The notes under the pieces: generated by a model | Database searches by the model: none | Told to the model about the DNA's origin: nothing | The model's input: the letters and a program-made list of their open reading frames with translations, nothing else | DNA from: Flavobacterium sp. HTF | GTDB taxonomy: Bacteria; Bacteroidota; Bacteroidia; Flavobacteriales; Flavobacteriaceae | NCBI RefSeq assembly: GCF_003105115.1 | Contig: NZ_QETH01000012.1 | Location: forward strand, 1-64,000 | Direction of reading: 5' to 3' | DNA length: 64,000 bases | Made by a program: the position numbers and the translations under genes | Part shown: piece by piece, positions 1-9,075 of the stretch | Position numbering within the stretch: position 1 is the first letter of the stretch | How the letters are laid out: each line of letters opens with the position of its first letter

Positions 1-260
1 AAAAGCAATTCTGTTGTGTATTTTCGACTTGTTGCAAAGTGAAGCTCACCCAACATCAGTTTAAAGAAATATTTTCCTCCTGAGCCTTTAAATTTTAAAA
101 ATTTAGCCTGCTCCGTATTTATTTTAAACTTCTCAATATCCTCTTCACACTCAAACTTCAATTCATAGCTTAAACTTGTAAAAATTACTTTCCCTCTCCT
201 GGAAGTGAACACAAATTTATATTCATCATTAAACCGCCTGCTAATTACAAAAGCACCCAT
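1..260 (-). CDS. DUF1508 (YegP-like) protein, partial at left edge
   Basis: Open reading frame starting at ATG 260-258 and running off the left edge, so 86 complete codons are visible. The N-terminus (MGAFVISRRFNDEYKFVFTS) followed by a basic turn, a beta strand and a Cys/Glu-rich helix resembles the beta-beta-beta-alpha unit of DUF1508 (PF07411, E. coli YegP). Members are small cytoplasmic proteins of unknown function, usually one or two 50-residue repeats. The visible part is longer than a single repeat, which suggests two repeats or an extension. The 5' side is set by the start codon, with no clear ribosome binding site. Family assignment is by pattern recognition of the first half only. 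Confidence 0.65.
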   Translation of the reverse strand, partial: MGAFVISRRFNDEYKFVFTSRRGKVIFTSLSYELKFECEEDIEKFKINTEQAKFLKFKGSGGKYFFKLMLGELHFATSRKYTTELL

Positions 261-361
261 TTATAATTTAAATTTAGATTGAAGATTTTTTAGATTCCTA
301 TGATAGTAAAACTCAAATTTGATCTTTAAATTGCATTTTCACAGATTTAAGTTTACACCAT

Positions 362-391
362 AAAAAAAGCCTCTTCAAAAGAAGAGGCTTT
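362..391 (-). terminator. Intrinsic terminator of the tRNA operon
   Basis: Read on the minus strand, an 11-bp perfect stem (AAAGCCTCTTC paired with GAAGAGGCTTT, TTTT loop) is followed by a run of T. It begins three bases after the tRNA-Leu 3' end, so it ends the Gly-Leu tRNA transcript. Confidence 0.9.
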
Positions 392-393
392 AG

Positions 394-479
394 TACTCAG
401 AGCGGGACTTGAACCCGCACGAACATTGCTGTTCACTGGATTTTAAGTCCAGCGTGTCTACCAATTTCACCATCCGAGC
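394..479 (-). tRNA. tRNA-Leu (anticodon UAA)
   Basis: An 86-nt class II tRNA on the minus strand. The 5' acceptor strand GCTCGGA pairs with TCTGAGT (with G-T wobbles), followed by discriminator A. The anticodon stem-loop GGACTTAAAATCC gives anticodon TAA. There is a variable arm (AGTGAACAGCAATGTTC) and the T-arm GCGGGTTCAAGTCCCGC. The CCA end is not encoded (the next bases are CTA), so it must be added after transcription. It lies 47 nt downstream of tRNA-Gly and is probably co-transcribed with it. Confidence 0.97.
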
Positions 480-526
480 ATTATACTTATTCGATGTTAC
501 AACATCATCGAGCAATTTTGCTTTTG

Positions 527-599
527 AGCGAAAAACGGGGCTCGAACCCGCGACCTCGACCTTGGCAAGGTCGCGCTCTACCAACTGAGCTATTTTCGC
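527..599 (-). tRNA. tRNA-Gly (anticodon GCC)
   Basis: A 73-nt tRNA on the minus strand. The acceptor stem GCGAAAA/TTTTCGC is perfect and the discriminator is T. The D-arm AGCTCAGTTGGTAGAGC is standard, the anticodon stem-loop GACCTTGCCAAGGTC gives anticodon GCC, and the T-arm is CGGGTTCGAGCCCCG. CCA is not encoded. It is the first gene of the Gly-Leu tRNA operon. Confidence 0.97.
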
Positions 600-652
600 G
601 TTTCAAATTCTGTTAAGAACTGCAACACCTGACTTGTCTTGTATTGCGAGTG

Positions 653-682
653 CAAATTTAGGACATTTATTCAATTATACAA
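653..682 (-). promoter_or_regulatory. Promoter of the tRNA-Gly/tRNA-Leu operon
   Basis: On the minus strand TTG (682-680), a 19-nt spacer and TAAATTTG (660-653) match the Bacteroidota -33/-7 consensus (TTG, about 19-21 nt, TAnnTTTG). The first tRNA begins 53 nt further on. It is one of the few sites here with both boxes at standard spacing. Confidence 0.85.
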
Positions 683-757
683 GCATTTTTCGAAAAAAAA
701 ATTCACTTATTTTATAACATTCTGATAACCTAAACTTTAAATCTGAATTTTCTAATT

Positions 758-3364
758 TTATTTCTTTACCAACATTCTTTTAATCTCATTAAGCTTCATC
801 AAAGCCTCCACTGGTGTGATTGCATTAATATCTAAGCCTAAAATTTCCTCTTTTATCTCTTCCAGTAACGGATCATCAAGATTAAAAAAACTCATCTGCA
901 TTTCATCATTTGCAGACTTGATTCCGTTTAGTGCATCGCTCGAATGATTTTTTTCCAGTTTTTTCAAAAGTTTTTGTGCTTTTGAAATAACAAGCTGCGG
1001 CATTCCGGCCATTTTAGCAACGTGAATTCCAAAACTGTGTGCGCTTCCTCCTTTTACAAGCTTTCTAACAAATAAGACGGTATCTTTTAATTCTTTTACA
1101 GCTACATTAAAATTCTGAATTCTCGGAAGCGATTCCGTCATTTCATTTAATTCATGATAATGTGTCGCAAAAAGCGTTTTTGCATTTGAAGGATGCTCAT
1201 GCAGAAATTCGGCAATAGCCCAGGCAATCGAAATTCCGTCATACGTACTGGTTCCTCTTCCAATCTCATCTAGCAACACTAAACTCCTGTCAGAGATATT
1301 ATTCAAAATAGAAGCCGTTTCATTCATTTCAACCATAAAAGTTGACTCTCCCATCGAAATATTATCGGAAGCCCCAACTCTTGTAAAAATCTTATCAACG
1401 ATTCCCATTCTGACGCTGTCTGCAGGAACAAAACTTCCCATTTGCGCCAATAGAACAATCAATGCCGTTTGTCTCAAAATTGCCGATTTACCGGACATGT
1501 TTGGTCCTGTAATCATAATAATCTGCTGTGTTTCCCTGTCTAAAAAAACATCATTGGCGATGTAAGGAGTTCCAACCGGTAATTGCTTTTCAATCACAGG
1601 ATGTCTTCCGTTTTTTATATCCAGCTCAAAGGTATCATCAATTTCAGGACACACATATTGATTTTCGATTGCTAATTGGGTAAACGAACACAAACAGTCT
1701 AATTGCGCAACCAGATAAGCATTCATTTGAACCGGTTTGATGTAAGTTGCAATCCAGGCAACTAATTGCTCAAAAAGATCGGTTTCAATTTTATAGATTT
1801 TTTCTTCTGCCCCTAAAATTTTAGTTTCGTATTCTTTTAATTCTTCTGTGATATAACGTTCCGCATTAACCAAAGTTTGCTTTCGGATCCATTCTTCGGG
1901 AACTTTGTCTTTATGGGTATTTCTAACTTCAATGTAATATCCGAATACATTATTGAATGATATTTTTAAAGAGGAAATTCCTGTTCTCTCTGATTCTCTT
2001 TTTTCGATTCCTTCCAGAAACTCTTTTCCGGAAGTAGAAATAGCACGCAAATCATCCAGCTCTTCATTGACACCTTTTGCGATTGCATTTCCTTTTGAAA
2101 TTGCAACGGGTGCATCCTGATTTAAAGTGTTTTTGATTTTTTCTCTTAATAAATCACAGGCATGCAAACTATCACCAATAATTTTTACGGCTTCCTGTGG
2201 GCTTTCCAGCGCCAGGGCCTTAATTGGAACAATAGCATCTAAAGATTCTTTTAGGTAAATAATTTCACGGGGCGAAACTTTTCCTGCCGCAATTTTGGAA
2301 ATCAAACGCTCTAAATCTGAAATTTGCTTGATTTGATATTGAATATTATGCAGAACTTCAGAATTTGACTTTAGATAGAAAACTACATCATGACGGCCTT
2401 TTATCTTATTGCTGTCTTTTAGAGGAAGGGCAAGCCAGCGTTTCAGCAAACGTCCGCCCATTGGCGAAAGTGTTCTGTCAATAACATCTAAGAGTGTTAC
2501 TGCATTTGGATTATAGCTGTGATATAGTTCTAAGTTTCGAATCGTAAAACGATCCATCCAGACATACGCATCTTCCGCAATACGCTGAATCGCCGTGATG
2601 TGCTGCACACGATTATGCTGTGTTTCTGACAAATAATACAAAATTGCTCCCGAAGCAATAATACCTTCTTTTAATTCTTCAATACCAAATCCTTTTAAAG
2701 AAGTAGTCTGGAAATGTTTTGTCAGGGTTTCTAACGCGTAGTCTTCCTTATAAATCCAGTCTTCAAGATAGAAACTATGAAAATCTTCTCCAAAAGCTTC
2801 TTTAAAATCACTTTTATTGTTCTTTGGAACTAAAATCTCGCTCGGATTAAAATTCTGAAGTAATTTATCAATGTATTCTGCATTTCCCTGAGCTGTTAGG
2901 AATTCTCCTGTGGAAACATCCAAAAAAGAGACTCCTATATTTTTATTAGCAAAATATACCGATGCTAAAAAGTTATTTGTTTTTGATTGTAAAACCTCAT
3001 CGTTCAAAGAAACTCCGGGCGTTACCAGTTCTGTCACACCTCTTTTTACGATTGTTTTAGTCATTTTGGGATCTTCAAGCTGATCACAGATCGCAACACG
3101 AAGTCCGGCTTTAACTAACTTTGGCAAATAGGTGTTAATAGAATGGTGTGGGAATCCGGCAAGTGCTGTTTCAGTTTCAGAACCTGCTCCCCTTTTTGTC
3201 AATGTGATACCAAGAATTTTAGAAGCCCTGATAGCATCTTCTCCAAAGGTTTCATAAAAATCCCCTACTCTGAAAAGCAGACATGCATCAGGATATTTTC
3301 TCTTGATTTCGTTGTACTGTTTCATTAAGGGTGTTTCTTTCACCACTTTCTCTTTCGTTGCCAA
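758..3364 (-). CDS. mutS: DNA mismatch repair protein MutS
   Basis: MutS recognises base mismatches and small loops on DNA and, with MutL, starts strand-specific repair. The 868-residue length is typical of bacterial MutS1. Near the N-terminus [19 protein letters not shown] holds the mismatch-contacting Phe-x-Glu motif (FYE). Connector, lever and clamp domains follow, and the C-terminal ATPase has a Walker A GPNMSGKS near residue 620, the STFMVEM segment, Walker [14 protein letters not shown] and the ATHYHEL switch. The C-terminal end ([15 protein letters not shown]) is the usual tail. No partner mutL is nearby. It is transcribed toward the tRNA operon, which has its own promoter. Start chosen at the only ATG before the conserved MKQY segment that gives the normal length. 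Confidence 0.98.
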   Translation of the reverse strand: MATKEKVVKETPLMKQYNEIKRKYPDACLLFRVGDFYETFGEDAIRASKILGITLTKRGAGSETETALAGFPHHSINTYLPKLVKAGLRVAICDQLEDPKMTKTIVKRGVTELVTPGVSLNDEVLQSKTNNFLASVYFANKNIGVSFLDVSTGEFLTAQGNAEYIDKLLQNFNPSEILVPKNNKSDFKEAFGEDFHSFYLEDWIYKEDYALETLTKHFQTTSLKGFGIEELKEGIIASGAILYYLSETQHNRVQHITAIQRIAEDAYVWMDRFTIRNLELYHSYNPNAVTLLDVIDRTLSPMGGRLLKRWLALPLKDSNKIKGRHDVVFYLKSNSEVLHNIQYQIKQISDLERLISKIAAGKVSPREIIYLKESLDAIVPIKALALESPQEAVKIIGDSLHACDLLREKIKNTLNQDAPVAISKGNAIAKGVNEELDDLRAISTSGKEFLEGIEKRESERTGISSLKISFNNVFGYYIEVRNTHKDKVPEEWIRKQTLVNAERYITEELKEYETKILGAEEKIYKIETDLFEQLVAWIATYIKPVQMNAYLVAQLDCLCSFTQLAIENQYVCPEIDDTFELDIKNGRHPVIEKQLPVGTPYIANDVFLDRETQQIIMITGPNMSGKSAILRQTALIVLLAQMGSFVPADSVRMGIVDKIFTRVGASDNISMGESTFMVEMNETASILNNISDRSLVLLDEIGRGTSTYDGISIAWAIAEFLHEHPSNAKTLFATHYHELNEMTESLPRIQNFNVAVKELKDTVLFVRKLVKGGSAHSFGIHVAKMAGMPQLVISKAQKLLKKLEKNHSSDALNGIKSANDEMQMSFFNLDDPLLEEIKEEILGLDINAITPVEALMKLNEIKRMLVKK

Positions 3365-3485
3365 ATTATTATATTTTAAATGAAATTTTGTGACAGCGAA
3401 TTTAGGATTTTTTGAAGGAATATCGAAGGCTTCAAAAATTAAAATATTTTAAGAATTTTTTAAGTTCAGATATAAGAATTTTATA

Positions 3486-3493
3486 TAGATTTG
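3486..3493 (+). promoter_or_regulatory. -7 box (TAGATTTG) for the DUF1573 gene
   Basis: TAGATTTG matches TAnnTTTG and lies 27 nt before the ATG at 3520. No clear TTG is seen at the expected -33 distance, so the site is supported by one box only. Confidence 0.5.
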
Positions 3494-3519
3494 TGATAAT
3501 TAAAAAAGACTCATAAAAG

Positions 3520-3951
3520 ATGAAAAAAATAATTTTATTTGCTATGTTAGCTGTAGTTGGAATTACAGCTTCTAATGCTCAAAGCACTAAAAAAGCTAAA
3601 GCTGCGAAAGTTGCTAAAATTGAAGGAGCTGGAATGGCTTTTGAAACTGAAACAATTGACTACGGAACAATCGCTCATAATGCGGATGGAAAACGTGAGT
3701 TTGTTTTTGTAAACAACGGAACTAAGCCACTTATCATTACAAACACACAAGGATCTTGTGGATGTACTGTTCCTACAACACCAAAAGAGCCAATCGCTCC
3801 GGGTGCTAAAGGTATTATTGGAGTAAAATATGCTACTGACAGAGTTGGTGCTTTTACTAAAACGGTAACTGTTACTTCTAATGCTGAAGGACAACCAACA
3901 AAAGTACTTACTATTAAAGGTACTGTTTTACCAGATCCGGTAAAAAGCTAA
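3520..3951 (+). CDS. Secreted DUF1573 protein
   Basis: A 143-residue protein with a signal peptide (MKKIILFAMLAVVGITASNAQ). After a short Lys/Ala-rich stretch comes a single DUF1573 domain (PF07610), an Ig/ASH-like beta sandwich with the signature FETETIDYGTIAHNADGKREF, FVFVNNGTKPLIIT and GSCGCTVP. DUF1573 proteins are abundant in Bacteroidota and are exported; their function is not established. The domain fills the protein from about residue 40 to the end. It is monocistronic, with its own -7 box and a strong terminator directly downstream. Confidence 0.9.
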   Translation: MKKIILFAMLAVVGITASNAQSTKKAKAAKVAKIEGAGMAFETETIDYGTIAHNADGKREFVFVNNGTKPLIITNTQGSCGCTVPTTPKEPIAPGAKGIIGVKYATDRVGAFTKTVTVTSNAEGQPTKVLTIKGTVLPDPVKS

Positions 3952-3975
3952 TCTGAAAAACACTTAAAATAATTG

Positions 3976-4007
3976 AAAAAGCTTCCTTATCTTTGGAAGC
4001 TTTTTTT
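3976..4007 (+). terminator. Intrinsic terminator after the DUF1573 gene
   Basis: AAAAAGCTTCC and GGAAGCTTTTT form an 11-bp stem around a 9-nt loop, ending in a T run. The next gene starts about 20 nt later, so that gene needs its own promoter or read-through. Confidence 0.88.
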
Positions 4008-4027
4008 ATGACCTGAACCTGACCCAA

Positions 4028-4564
4028 ATGAGAAAACTTGAAAATAGCGAATTAGACAGAAAATCGATTGAAGATTTTAAGGAATCAGAGAAGACTCCTC
4101 TGATTTTGGTATTAGACGATATTCGCAGTCTGCATAATATCGGTTCTGTATTTAGAACTGCAGATGCTTTTTTGATTGAAAAAATTATCTTATGCGGTAT
4201 TACGGCTACCCCTCCAAACAAAGAAATTCATAAAACAGCACTTGGCGCTACTGAAACTGTCGCCTGGGAGCATCACGAGAATGTACTGGAAGTTATCGAA
4301 AACCTTAAAAAAGATAGTGTACTGACTCTCGCCATTGAACAAGTCGAAAGCGCGGTTTTCCTTCAGGATTTTAAAGTGGAGAAAAATCAAAAATATGCTT
4401 TAATTTTCGGAAACGAAGTTTATGGCGTTGCTCAGGAAGCAGTTGCAATTTGTGATGGATGTATTGAAATTCCGCAACTCGGAACAAAACATTCCTTAAA
4501 CATTTCTGTAAGTGCCGGAATTGTTGTTTGGGATTTATTTAAAAAATTAAAATGGCCAAACTAA
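4028..4564 (+). CDS. SpoU/TrmH-family RNA 2'-O-methyltransferase
   Basis: A 178-residue SPOUT methyltransferase that transfers a methyl group from S-adenosylmethionine to a ribose 2'-OH in tRNA or rRNA. The three SpoU motifs are clear: motif 1 LVLDDIRSLHNIGSVFRTADAF near residues 27-48 with the catalytic Arg and Asn, motif 2 ALIFGNEVYGV near 125-135, and motif 3 IEIPQLGTKHSLNISVSAGI near 145-165, which contributes to the trefoil knot. It lacks the N-terminal substrate-binding domain of RlmB, so it is a minimal TrmH-like form, and the exact RNA target cannot be told from sequence. The start ATG at 4028 follows the terminator of the previous gene closely. Confidence 0.9.
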   Translation: MRKLENSELDRKSIEDFKESEKTPLILVLDDIRSLHNIGSVFRTADAFLIEKIILCGITATPPNKEIHKTALGATETVAWEHHENVLEVIENLKKDSVLTLAIEQVESAVFLQDFKVEKNQKYALIFGNEVYGVAQEAVAICDGCIEIPQLGTKHSLNISVSAGIVVWDLFKKLKWPN

Positions 4565-4677
4565 CAATTAAAGAATATTTGTATCTAAAAAATGTGATTT
4601 TTAAATCAATTTAAGTATTTAAATGTTAGATATGTAAATATATTTTTTTATTATTAAGAAATTGATACTTTTATAAA

Positions 4678-7600
4678 ATGAAAGCTATCAATTTCCTAAA
4701 ACCACTACGTTTATTATTTTTATTATTATTCCCTTTTGTGGGATTTGCTCAATATACATCTATTCCTGATCCAAATTTTGAACAGGCTTTAATTGATTTA
4801 AATATTGACAGCGGTCCTATTGATGGTCAGGTTCTGATTGCAAATGTCAAAGACGTAACAGCACTATTTGTTCCGGGCAAAAACATTTTTAACTTAACAG
4901 GTATTGAGGCTTTTGTAAAATTAGAAAAATTAGATGTCGGGATACTTAATGATAATATATTTCAAAGAAACTTTCTTACCAATTTAAATCTTACCAACAA
5001 CATTTTTCTGAAATCTCTAACATGCGGATATAATCAATTATCTACTATCGATCTTTCAAAAAACACGGCATTGGAAATTCTATCTATAGGAAATAATGAA
5101 TTAAGCAGTCTGGATGTTTCAAAAAACACATCTTTAACTAACCTTATATTTCACAACAATAACATTACAAGCATAAACCTTGCTCAAAATACTTCTTTAA
5201 TAAACATAACTTGCATCTTTAATAAGTTAACCACTTTAGATGTTTCAAAAAACATCAATTTAATAACTCTAAATTGCGGTAATAACAATTTATCAAATCT
5301 TGACATTTCTAAAAACTCACTACTGCAAGCATTATTCGTAAATAATAATCAAATAACTTCTCTGGATACTTCTAATAATCCAAATTTAGGATTATTAGAT
5401 TGCAGAAGTAATCAAATAACTTCTCTGAATATCCCTAATAGTTTAGGCACCTTAGACTGCAGTTATAATCAATTATCTAGTTTAGATATGTCTAACAATA
5501 CTAATCTTAATACTCTTTTGTGCAATCATAATCTGTTGACAAAATTGAATTTAAAAAACGGACAGAACACAAAACTAGACTCTCCAAATTTTAAATTTAA
5601 CTCCGGTCTGACCTGTATACAAGTAGATAATGAAGCTTATTCAAATACAAACTGGAAAATCTACAAAGATAATACAGCAAAATATTCAAACGACTGTAGT
5701 AAACTTGCAACAACTGCTCCTATTGTTAAAGCAACCGGAGATCAGCTATACTGCCCACAAAATCCAATGAAAATTGTAACTGATTTTACTATAACTCACG
5801 ACCCTGCAGAAACAGGAACTAAAGTTATTTATATTCAAATTTCGTCTGGTTATTCAAGTGGTTTAGATCAGCTTACTCTTTCAAATCCGGCAGCACATCC
5901 TAATTTAACGACAAGCTGGGATGCAACAGCAGGGAAATTAAGTATAAAAAATCTAACAGGTACTGATGTTTTATATGCTGATTTAGTCGACGCTGTAAAA
6001 GATGTGATTTTCTTAAATTCTTCGGCTTCAGCTTCCGGAACAAGAACTTTTTCAATAACAATTGGTAATGCCAATTATTTACCTTCTACGCAACATTATT
6101 ATTTATTTGTTCCAAGTGTTGGTATAACCTGGATAAATGCCAAAACTGCTGCAGAAGCCACAAGCTATTACGGTCTGGAAGGCTATCTGGCAACTGTATT
6201 ATCTGCTGATGAAGCCATATTAATTGGCGAACAGGCGTCCGGAACAGGATGGATTGGAGGAAGTGATGCCGAAACAGAAGGTATCTGGAAATGGGTAACA
6301 GGTCCGGAAGCAGGAACTGTTATGAATTATACTTTTTGGAATTCAGGCGAACCAAATAATCTGGGCGATGAAGATTATGCCCATATTACGCAGCCGGGAG
6401 TTGGCACCAGAGGGTCGTGGAATGATTTGTCCAATACCGGTTCATTAAGTCCCGGAGACAATTATCAGCCAAAAGGTTTTGTTGTAGAATATGGCGGAAT
6501 GCCGGGAGAAGTTCCTTTGCAGATTGCTGCCAGTACCAAAATAACAATTCCGGAAGTAAATATTGTTACACCCAATCCGGTTTGTGATTCGGGCAGTTTT
6601 ACTTTGACCGCTACTTCAACACCCGGAACCACTATAAGCTGGTATGACGTCCCAACAGGCGGAACACCTCTGAAAAGCGGAACAAGTTTTACAACTCCCA
6701 CATTAAACACAACAACTATTTATTACGCAGACCCCGGTTGTGAGAGCAAAAGAAAGCCCGTTACTGCTACCGTAAATATAACTCCAAACATGCCTGTTGC
6801 TGCAGAATCTACTGTGTCCAGATGTGGAGAAGGTACCGTAAACTTACAAGCCAGCTCAAATATTGGGGTTATAAACTGGTACGCAGCTTCAACAGGAGGT
6901 CCAAGTTTGTTTACCGGAAATAGTTTTTCTACACCTTCAATTTCAGCAAATACTACTTATTACGCAGAGGCTTCCAATAATGGTTGTGTAAATTCAAACC
7001 GTATTCCGGTAAATGCTGTCATCTATAGCCTTCCTGTGGTTACAGATGAAACTGTTATTCTATGTCAGTCGCAAAAAATTATACTCGATGCAGGAATTGC
7101 AGGAATGGGTTATTTATGGTCTAACGGAGATACAACACAAACAACAGAAGTAAGCACAGGAGGAACTTACACTGTTGAAGTGACAAGTCCGGCTCCTGAA
7201 AGTTGTCCCAATACAAAAACAATAATCGTAAATGAACATGTTTTTCCTCAAATAAAAAGTATTAATGTCAACGGAAGAAAAGCTACTATTAATCTGGCCA
7301 TTGAAAAAGATTATTTTGAATATTCTGTTGATGGTTTTAATTTTCAGGATTCTAATGTGTTTTATGATGTTCCGGGAGGGCTGCAAACAGCTTATGTGAG
7401 AGATAAAAGCGGATGCGGAGGAACTATACAAAACTTCGTGGTTTTGGTTTTTCCTGCATTTTTCACTCCAAATAATGACACTTTTAATGACGTTTGGGAG
7501 GTAACCGGAATTGAGAATTACCCTCAGGCGAAAGTCACCATTTTTGACCGATACGGAAAACTTATAACACAATTAAGTTCCGGAAAAATGAGTTGGGATG

Positions 7601-7704
7601 GCACTTTTGACAAGATCCCCCTTCCCGCTTCTGATTATTGGTACGCAATGGAGATTGATAACACTATGCCTGTTTTTAAAGGACATTTTACTTTGAAGAG
7701 ATGA
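4678..7704 (+). CDS. Secreted LRR / C-type-lectin / Ig-like protein with T9SS type B sorting domain
   Basis: A 1008-residue surface or secreted protein. Order of parts: signal peptide ending near FVGFAQ (about residue 25); a leucine-rich repeat region from about 60 to 335 built of 20-21 residue units such as LSSLDVSKNTSLTNL, of the kind found in Bacteroidota LRR proteins; a beta-rich linker; a C-type lectin-like domain near 475-610 (WINAKTAAEATSYYG, WIGGSDAETEG, the EPN sugar-specificity triplet in NSGEPNNLGDEDYA, and SWNDL); two Ig-like repeats near 615-790 sharing the pattern ISWYD.PTGG / INWYAASTGG; and a C-terminal type B sorting domain starting PAFFTPNNDTFNDVWEV. The last directs export by the type IX system. 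Likely an adhesin or glycan-binding protein; the ligand is unknown. Confidence 0.9.
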   Translation: MKAINFLKPLRLLFLLLFPFVGFAQYTSIPDPNFEQALIDLNIDSGPIDGQVLIANVKDVTALFVPGKNIFNLTGIEAFVKLEKLDVGILNDNIFQRNFLTNLNLTNNIFLKSLTCGYNQLSTIDLSKNTALEILSIGNNELSSLDVSKNTSLTNLIFHNNNITSINLAQNTSLINITCIFNKLTTLDVSKNINLITLNCGNNNLSNLDISKNSLLQALFVNNNQITSLDTSNNPNLGLLDCRSNQITSLNIPNSLGTLDCSYNQLSSLDMSNNTNLNTLLCNHNLLTKLNLKNGQNTKLDSPNFKFNSGLTCIQVDNEAYSNTNWKIYKDNTAKYSNDCSKLATTAPIVKATGDQLYCPQNPMKIVTDFTITHDPAETGTKVIYIQISSGYSSGLDQLTLSNPAAHPNLTTSWDATAGKLSIKNLTGTDVLYADLVDAVKDVIFLNSSASASGTRTFSITIGNANYLPSTQHYYLFVPSVGITWINAKTAAEATSYYGLEGYLATVLSADEAILIGEQASGTGWIGGSDAETEGIWKWVTGPEAGTVMNYTFWNSGEPNNLGDEDYAHITQPGVGTRGSWNDLSNTGSLSPGDNYQPKGFVVEYGGMPGEVPLQIAASTKITIPEVNIVTPNPVCDSGSFTLTATSTPGTTISWYDVPTGGTPLKSGTSFTTPTLNTTTIYYADPGCESKRKPVTATVNITPNMPVAAESTVSRCGEGTVNLQASSNIGVINWYAASTGGPSLFTGNSFSTPSISANTTYYAEASNNGCVNSNRIPVNAVIYSLPVVTDETVILCQSQKIILDAGIAGMGYLWSNGDTTQTTEVSTGGTYTVEVTSPAPESCPNTKTIIVNEHVFPQIKSINVNGRKATINLAIEKDYFEYSVDGFNFQDSNVFYDVPGGLQTAYVRDKSGCGGTIQNFVVLVFPAFFTPNNDTFNDVWEVTGIENYPQAKVTIFDRYGKLITQLSSGKMSWDGTFDKIPLPASDYWYAMEIDNTMPVFKGHFTLKR

Positions 7705-7711
7705 TTTTTTA

Positions 7712-7820
7712 AATTAGAAAATGTGGCAATGTGGCAATTTGATAATTAAAAAAAATTAAGAATTAGATAAACCCTTTCTAATTATCTAATTATCTCAATT
7801 GAAAAATTATCTAATTTTTT
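7712..7820. repeat. Intergenic palindromic repeat, family A copy 1
   Basis: Between two convergent genes lies a stretch made of short recurring words: AATGTGGCAATGTGGCAATTTG (an 8-base tandem), then AATTAGATAA followed by inverted copies AATTATCTAATTATCT and AATTATCTAATT. The same words recur at 32289-32372. It overlaps the last codons of the minus-strand gene and may act as a bidirectional 3' end. Confidence 0.65.
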
Positions 7821-8940
7821 TCTGAATCTCATTTAAAATAAAAAGATAGTCTTCGTGTTTCTTTACAAAGTCACGGTCTGAAACATCAATAATCAAAACA
7901 TTTAAATCTGCTTGGGATTTGATGTATTCTAAATATCCATTATTTATTTTTTCTAAATATTCAGCCGAAATATTTTGCTCATAAGGGCGTCCGCGGCGTT
8001 TGATATTCTCGAGTAGCCTTCCTGTATTTTGGTATAAATAGACATACAAATCAGGTTTTTGCATTTCTTTGTAAATGATATCAAATAAGTTTCTGTGCAA
8101 ACGATATTCATCTTCAGCAAGCGTAATTTTGGCAAAAATCAATGATTTAAAAATATGATAATCAGCTACAATAAAGTCTTTGAACAAATCAAACTGAGCC
8201 AGGTCATCTGACAATTGCTGATAACGATCCGCCAAAAAAGACATTTCTAAAGGAAACGCATATCTGTTTTGGTCTTTATAAAATTTGGGTAAAAAAGGAT
8301 TGTCTGCAAAGCGTTCCAAAACTGTTTTAGCATTAAAATCTTCTGCGATTTTATGTGCCAACGTCGTTTTTCCGGCTCCTATATTTCCTTCAAAAGAAAT
8401 ATAGTTAAACTTTTCTAATGGGATTTCCTGCAATGGATTTTTCAAATCCTGAACCACAGTACAAACGCTTTCATCCGGAGTAATTGCCAGTAATTCGGAT
8501 ATTGTTTTTTGAAAAACAGGGTGTTTCCAGTCCAGATTTAAATCCTGTACGGGCAACAAAACAAATTTCCTGTTTTGCATTAGCGGATGCGGAACCTGAA
8601 GTTTATCAGACTGAATAATTTCATTATCAAAAATAATCAGATCGATGTCTATAATCCTGGATTGATATCCTTGCTCACTGGTACGGATTCGTCCTAAATG
8701 TTTTTCTATTTTTAAAACCTGACTAAGTATTTTCTGAGCAGAAAATGAAGTATGAAGAGTAAGCGCGCAGTTATAAAAAGCATCACTTTCAAAGCCCCAT
8801 GCGGGAGTTTCATATAGTCTGGAAACCTGTATCACGGTTCCTACCTCCTGATGTATCAGATCAATACAACTTTGGATGTTTGTTAACCGGTTTCCTTCAT
8901 TACTTCCTATAGATAAAACGACCTGGTGCTGTGATTTCAT
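7807..8940 (-). CDS. folK: Fusion: HPPK (FolK) and deoxynucleoside kinase
   Basis: Two enzymes in one 377-residue chain. Residues 1-160 are 6-hydroxymethyl-7,8-dihydropterin pyrophosphokinase of folate synthesis: LSIGSNEGNR at the start, RLYETPAWGF, and the HPPK signature RIIDIDLIIFDN. Residues about 178-377 are a deoxynucleoside kinase that phosphorylates deoxynucleosides for salvage, with P-loop EGNIGAGKTT (184-193), the ERF segment, and the arginine-rich lid IKRRGRPYEQ. The fusion is common in Flavobacteriia, from memory of the family; both halves look intact here. The minus-strand gene is divergent from sppA. The nucleoside specificity cannot be told from sequence. Confidence 0.93.
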   Translation of the reverse strand: MKSQHQVVLSIGSNEGNRLTNIQSCIDLIHQEVGTVIQVSRLYETPAWGFESDAFYNCALTLHTSFSAQKILSQVLKIEKHLGRIRTSEQGYQSRIIDIDLIIFDNEIIQSDKLQVPHPLMQNRKFVLLPVQDLNLDWKHPVFQKTISELLAITPDESVCTVVQDLKNPLQEIPLEKFNYISFEGNIGAGKTTLAHKIAEDFNAKTVLERFADNPFLPKFYKDQNRYAFPLEMSFLADRYQQLSDDLAQFDLFKDFIVADYHIFKSLIFAKITLAEDEYRLHRNLFDIIYKEMQKPDLYVYLYQNTGRLLENIKRRGRPYEQNISAEYLEKINNGYLEYIKSQADLNVLIIDVSDRDFVKKHEDYLFILNEIQKKIR

Positions 8941-8980
8941 AATAAATGCAAATTAACTAAAACTATTTTAGAATTAACAA

Positions 8981-8988
8981 TATATTTG
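8981..8988 (+). promoter_or_regulatory. -7 box (TATATTTG) upstream of sppA
   Basis: TATATTTG matches TAnnTTTG and lies 87 nt before the sppA ATG. No good TTG at -33 is seen, so the assignment rests on one box. Confidence 0.45.
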
Positions 8989-9075
8989 TGAAAGGAGTTC
9001 TAGATTAATCCGTAACTTGTTTATTAAAAGTGTAACGTTTTACTCTTTTTTGCTACTTATATAAAAAATGTATTT

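Noticed and set aside
390..584. 64-codon ORF over the tRNA pair
   Set aside because: It reads through both tRNA genes and their spacer; the tRNA folds explain the sequence.
7114..7572. 152-codon minus-strand ORF inside the LRR/lectin protein gene
   Set aside because: It is antisense to clear Ig-like and T9SS sorting-domain sequence, and its translation is rich in Ser/Cys/Ile as expected for an antisense frame.
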